Assembly: GCF_004348425.1 (NCBI RefSeq)
Contig: NZ_SMKK01000083.1
Coordinates: 1 to 35,493 of the forward strand
Reading direction: 5' to 3'
Source of the DNA: Actinomadura sp. 7K507
Lineage (GTDB): Bacteria; Actinomycetota; Actinomycetes; Streptosporangiales; Streptosporangiaceae
DNA length: 35,493 nt
The notes under the pieces are model-generated. The model saw only the letters and a program-made list of their open reading frames with translations. It was not told the DNA's origin and did not search any database. Positions 32,525 through 35,493 of this stretch are shown one piece after another (the first letter of the stretch is position 1; each line of letters starts with the position of its first letter). Both the position numbers and the translations under genes were made by a program.

Positions 32525-32561
32525 CCCCAGTGCGGGGCAATTTCAGGCGGAGAGGACGAGC

Positions 32562-33626
32562 ATGGCCCCCGACAGCACGCCGAACGTTCCCCGGCTCTCG
32601 GTGGTCGGCGCCGGTACCGGTGGTCCGTCCAAAGCGAAAAGGATCATCACTGACGGGCGGGGCTGGATCGCCGTCGGGAGCGGCGCCGGCACCGGGTTCT
32701 TTGTCGAGAGCGTCAAGTCGTTCGCGACATCCGACCCGGACGGCCGGTGGTGGTTCGTGCTCGGTTTCGTCGTGGGCATCGCGTTGATCGCGGTCGGGGT
32801 TGGGCTGGAGCGTCGCCGCGGCAGCGGGGCACGGGTCGGAGTCGTGGTCACCGCCGGCGACCCGCGCAACGCAGTGAAAGCCGTCGAACGCGATGAGGCG
32901 GCCGAGACCTACAGCCGAGAGCACTGCACGTTCGTCCTAAAGGCGCACATGTGGTTCGGCGAGCCTCCATGGACTGCGGCGGCGGTCGACGCCCTCGCAG
33001 ACGAAACCTCCGCGGCGGTGACCACGGCACGACGGCTAACGGGCGAGGCCAACCGGGTCGACCTGGTCCCGACCATGCCGTTGCCCGCCGCGTTCCGGTT
33101 CGGGGCGCGGCTCGGGCACACCCACGGGTCGGAGATCGTCGTCCATGCAGTGCGGCAGCGGTCCCAAGGCTTGTTCTTCCCCGCGACGGTCCTGCGCAAC
33201 ACCGCGACGGCGGCATCGTCCGCGCCACCGCCTCTGGTGGTCGAGGGCCTCGAGACCTTCGACGACGGCGATCCGGCCGTGACTGCACTGGCGCTCGACG
33301 TCCAGGGCCACGGCGCACGCTTCACCGCACCGGTCCGGCAGGCGTGCAGGCAGTTCGGGTTCGGGAACCTGCTGCTGATCCGGGCCCCGGAAGAGTTCCT
33401 GTTGGAAAATCGCGAGACGTTCACCGCATGCGTGGAGCAGATCTGCCGCGCATGGGCGGACGCCGGCCTGTCCGACACCGCACGCACAGGCCGTTACTCG
33501 GCGTTTTTGAACGGCCCCGTGGCCATCTCGTTGGCCGTGGGCGCACGACTCGCGAACAACCAGCCGAGCCGCTGGACGACCTACACTTTCGACGACGCAT
33601 CCAGCACCTACGAGCCTTTGGTGTAG
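32562..33626 (+). CDS. Membrane-anchored SAVED-domain protein (CBASS-like effector)
   Basis: A 354-residue protein. A hydrophobic span at about 62-82 (GRWWFVLGFVVGIALIAVGV), with a weaker one at about 34-50, precedes a C-terminal SAVED sensor domain (about 90-345): RVGVVVTAGD, NRVDLVPTMPLPAAFRFGAR, LGHTHGSEIVVHAV, LALDVQGHGARF and YSAFLNGPVAISLAVGARLA. SAVED domains bind cyclic (oligo)nucleotides; TM-SAVED proteins are known CBASS effectors (Cap14-like) that would disrupt the membrane on activation. ATG 32562 follows GGAGAGGA. It heads an operon with E2, JAB and E1 genes, 132 bases before the E2 start. No nucleotide cyclase gene is within view. Confidence 0.75.
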   Translation: MAPDSTPNVPRLSVVGAGTGGPSKAKRIITDGRGWIAVGSGAGTGFFVESVKSFATSDPDGRWWFVLGFVVGIALIAVGVGLERRRGSGARVGVVVTAGDPRNAVKAVERDEAAETYSREHCTFVLKAHMWFGEPPWTAAAVDALADETSAAVTTARRLTGEANRVDLVPTMPLPAAFRFGARLGHTHGSEIVVHAVRQRSQGLFFPATVLRNTATAASSAPPPLVVEGLETFDDGDPAVTALALDVQGHGARFTAPVRQACRQFGFGNLLLIRAPEEFLLENRETFTACVEQICRAWADAGLSDTARTGRYSAFLNGPVAISLAVGARLANNQPSRWTTYTFDDASSTYEPLV

Positions 33627-33758
33627 GGCATCTGTCGTTCCCGCGCATGGTCCCTCCGGGTGCTGGTGTTGTCGGTTCGTCCATCAGGGCTTACCTTCAC
33701 CCACCACGCCCGGCACTCCAAGGCCCAGACCGTCACCCGCCGTACTGCGCGGCTGCGG

Positions 33759-34130
33759 ATGGAGACGGCAACGCTCGCGGCGGCCTACTCCGACCTGCGG
33801 ATCGCCGACGACGAGTCGTACGTGTTCATCGGCGGCTTCCGGCTGCCCACCGGCTGGGTTCCCGACCGCGCGAACGTCCTGATCGTTCCACCGGCCGCCT
33901 ATCCCGAGTGCGCGCCCGACGGGTTCTACCTCAGCGCGAAACTGCAGCGCCGCAAAGGCGGACAGCTCGTCACACCGGGCCACTACTTCCGCGATTACCA
34001 CAACCCCTACGCCGACCTGGGCTACCACTGGTATTGCCTCGAAGACCCGGAACGCCGCTGGCGAGCCGGCCAGGACTCCCTGATCACCTTCGTGGAAGCG
34101 ATCCGCACCTACCTCGGAACAGCGGACTGA
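33759..34130 (+). CDS. Prokaryotic E2-like protein (Prok-E2_E type)
   Basis: A 123-residue protein of the bacterial E2 (ubiquitin-conjugating) fold, best fitting family E: VFIGGFRLPTGWVPDRANVL, IVPPAAYPECAPDGFYLSAK, HYFRDYHNPYADLGYHWYC and a final WRAGQDSLITFVEAIRTYL helix. Two Cys (in YPEC and HWYC) could serve as the thioester site; I cannot tell which, if either, is catalytic. ATG 33759 has only a weak ribosome site; the upstream in-frame ATG at 33660 would add 33 residues without E2 similarity. TGA overlaps the JAB ATG by one base (TGATG). The 132-base gap to the SAVED gene is too short for a ubiquitin-like gene. Confidence 0.7.
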   Translation: METATLAAAYSDLRIADDESYVFIGGFRLPTGWVPDRANVLIVPPAAYPECAPDGFYLSAKLQRRKGGQLVTPGHYFRDYHNPYADLGYHWYCLEDPERRWRAGQDSLITFVEAIRTYLGTAD

Positions 34131-34654
34131 TGCGCTGCGTCCTTCGCCTGCCCGCCCGTGTGTGGGGCCCGGCCGCCCAGCACCTCCTGGCGTCCTCATC
34201 CGAGCGGATGGCCTACCTGCTGGCCCGCGCGAGCAGCTGGACCGACCCGTGGGGCCGCCACACGACGGACCTGCTCGTCCGGCAGGCCCTCCTCGTCCCG
34301 GACGCAGCGCTGCACATGCAGTCACCGGTCCGCATCGAAGTCGACCCCGAGTTCACCCGGCAGGTACTGCGCGCCTGCTACGAGACCGGGATGTCGATGG
34401 TGGACGTGCACACGCACCCGTTCGGCGCCGGGCCGGTCTGGTTCTCCGGCCACGACGAACACAACATGCGCGTCACCCACACCGAGTTCACCGAGACGAT
34501 GCCCGACGACCCGCCGGCCATCGCCGCCTCACTCGTCCTCGGCCCAGGCGGGCTGGCGGGTGCCTGGTGCCCGCACCCGCACCGGCTCGCGCCGCTGGAC
34601 GCCTGCGTCCTGCTGGACCACACGCTGAGCGAGGTCCCACTGTGCACCCCGTGA
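34130..34654 (+). CDS. JAB/JAMM-domain metallo-isopeptidase
   Basis: A 174-residue zinc peptidase of the JAB1/MPN superfamily, expected to process or remove a ubiquitin-like modifier (Cap3-like role in type II CBASS). The full JAMM set is present: Glu25 in SSSERMAYL, His94 and His96 in DVHTHPFG, Ser106 and Asp109 in WFSGHDEHN. The rest follows the fold: LLVRQALLVP and AASLVLGPGGLAGAW strands. ATG 34130 overlaps the E2 stop and the stop overlaps the E1 start, so all three are translationally coupled. Confidence 0.85.
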   Translation: MRCVLRLPARVWGPAAQHLLASSSERMAYLLARASSWTDPWGRHTTDLLVRQALLVPDAALHMQSPVRIEVDPEFTRQVLRACYETGMSMVDVHTHPFGAGPVWFSGHDEHNMRVTHTEFTETMPDDPPAIAASLVLGPGGLAGAWCPHPHRLAPLDACVLLDHTLSEVPLCTP

Positions 34655-35493
34655 CCATCACCCGCGACACCAACAGACACGACCGCCAAGTCCGCGCGTT
34701 CGGCGAGGACGGGCAATGCCGGCTGGGCAGCACCACCGCAGCCGTCGTCGGCGCCGGCGGGATCGGCTCACTTCTCGTCCAAGGACTGGCCCACCTCGGT
34801 ATCGGACGCCTGCTCGTCGTGGATCCCGACCGGGTCGAACCGACCAACCTCAACCGCCTGGTCGGCGCCACAGCCGCCGATGCGCAGGACGGTGCCACCA
34901 AGGCCGAGGTCGCAGCACGCGCCGTCGGCCACATCGATCCGGACATCCCCGTGCACGCCGTGCAGGACAGCATCCTGGACACCGACGTGTGGCTGTCGCT
35001 GCGCTGCGCCGACCTGCTTTTCGGCGCGGTCGACGGGCACGCCCCGCGCTGGGCGCTCAACGCGCTCGCCGTGCAATACGCCCGCCCCTACATCGACACC
35101 GGCGCCGAGATCACCGCGAGCCCAACCGGCCCACTCGACGTATCCGGACACGTCGCGACCGTGATGCCCGGCGGTCCGTGCCTGCTCTGCCTGTCCGGGT
35201 ACAACCCGGCGGTCGCGTCGATGGAACTCGACCCAGTCCTTACCACCGCCAAACGCAGCGTCGGCTACCTTCGCGACGCTCCCGACGAGCCGACACCCAG
35301 CGTGATCTTCCTCAACCAGGTCATCGCGGGCATCGCGCTCGGCGATGCCCTCAATCTCCTTACCGGCTGGCATCCTCCACGCCCGTACACCCTTATCGAC
35401 CTGGCCGGCCCCGGCCTCACCCCCATCGACGCCGACAGGCAGCCCGACTGCCCCGCCTGCGGCCCCGACTCACCCCGCAGCGAAGGCGACGCT
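34651..35493 (+). CDS. E1-like (ThiF/MoeB) activating enzyme, C-terminus beyond window edge
   Basis: An adenylating enzyme that would activate a ubiquitin-like protein's C-terminus, or another acyl group, for transfer to the E2. Visible: the ATP-binding GAGGIGS (34-40), the acidic end of beta 2 in VVDPDRVEPTNLNR with Asn66 and Arg69, Lys84 in GATKAEVAAR, and two zinc Cys pairs, CLLC (177-180) and CPAC (267-270). 281 codons are seen without a stop, so the 3' end is outside. GTG 34651 overlaps the JAB stop (GTGA); GTG 34642 is an alternative. No E2 domain is fused in the visible part, in contrast to Cap2. Confidence 0.85.
   Translation, partial: MTITRDTNRHDRQVRAFGEDGQCRLGSTTAAVVGAGGIGSLLVQGLAHLGIGRLLVVDPDRVEPTNLNRLVGATAADAQDGATKAEVAARAVGHIDPDIPVHAVQDSILDTDVWLSLRCADLLFGAVDGHAPRWALNALAVQYARPYIDTGAEITASPTGPLDVSGHVATVMPGGPCLLCLSGYNPAVASMELDPVLTTAKRSVGYLRDAPDEPTPSVIFLNQVIAGIALGDALNLLTGWHPPRPYTLIDLAGPGLTPIDADRQPDCPACGPDSPRSEGDA

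Noticed and set aside
32382..32924. N-terminal extension of the RAMP frame to 32924
   Set aside because: It runs antisense to the SAVED gene and is Arg/Pro/Asp-rich without family similarity; the conserved start is at 32381.

Overview
The window is very GC-rich, with GTG starts, strong GGAGG-type ribosome sites and overlapping stop/start junctions. Together with the protein types this suggests a high-GC actinomycete. A filamentous lineage such as the Streptosporangiales/Thermomonosporaceae is an inference from gene style, not shown directly.

Left part (1-4.2 kb): ordinary chromosome. It holds a small two-span membrane protein, a HAD phosphatase, a full RecQ helicase, a decayed histidine-kinase relic and an acetate-uptake (SatP/YaaH) permease.

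Mobile-element zone (4.4-15.8 kb): many broken genes. An ABC-transporter remnant abuts an IS256-type element with 13-bp inverted ends, a transposase broken by a small deletion and a second cargo-like ORF. Two tRNA genes, Arg(ACG) and Ser(GCT), each carry a tyrosine-integrase relic against their 3' end, so both look like used integration sites. Then follow a frameshifted IS110-family transposase, small host ORFs, a membrane-anchored NTPase with TPR repeats, and an IS1182-type element with perfect 26-bp ends that truncates an MFS transporter.

15.8-19.6 kb: an S9 peptidase preceded by its probable LuxR-type regulator (which has a premature stop), and one hypothetical gene.

Defence island (19.6-35.5 kb): a complete subtype I-B CRISPR-Cas operon on the minus strand, cas6-cas8b1-cas7-cas5-cas3-cas4-cas1-cas2. 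Beyond cas2 lies a leader with one repeat and no spacer. Upstream of cas6 lie a decayed mini-array, a second copy of the leader, and a 10-repeat array. Next come a SAVED-domain relic, a second CRISPR array with an unrelated 36-nt repeat ending in ATTGAAAC (type III style), a reverse-transcriptase-like relic, and an intact TIGR03986-type RAMP gene with no Cas10 in view. Divergent from the RAMP gene is an operon reaching the right edge: a membrane-anchored SAVED protein, an E2-like protein, a JAB/JAMM peptidase and an E1/ThiF enzyme. This resembles CBASS/ubiquitin-like conjugation modules, but no nucleotide cyclase or ubiquitin-like gene lies inside the window.

The observations that most deserve follow-up are a CRISPR-repeat-like hairpin in the cas7-cas5 gap (possible crRNA-like regulator), a shared motif (TCGTCCATCGGT) upstream of cas6 and between the RAMP and SAVED genes, and the RAMP/SAVED/E2/JAB/E1 neighbourhood itself.
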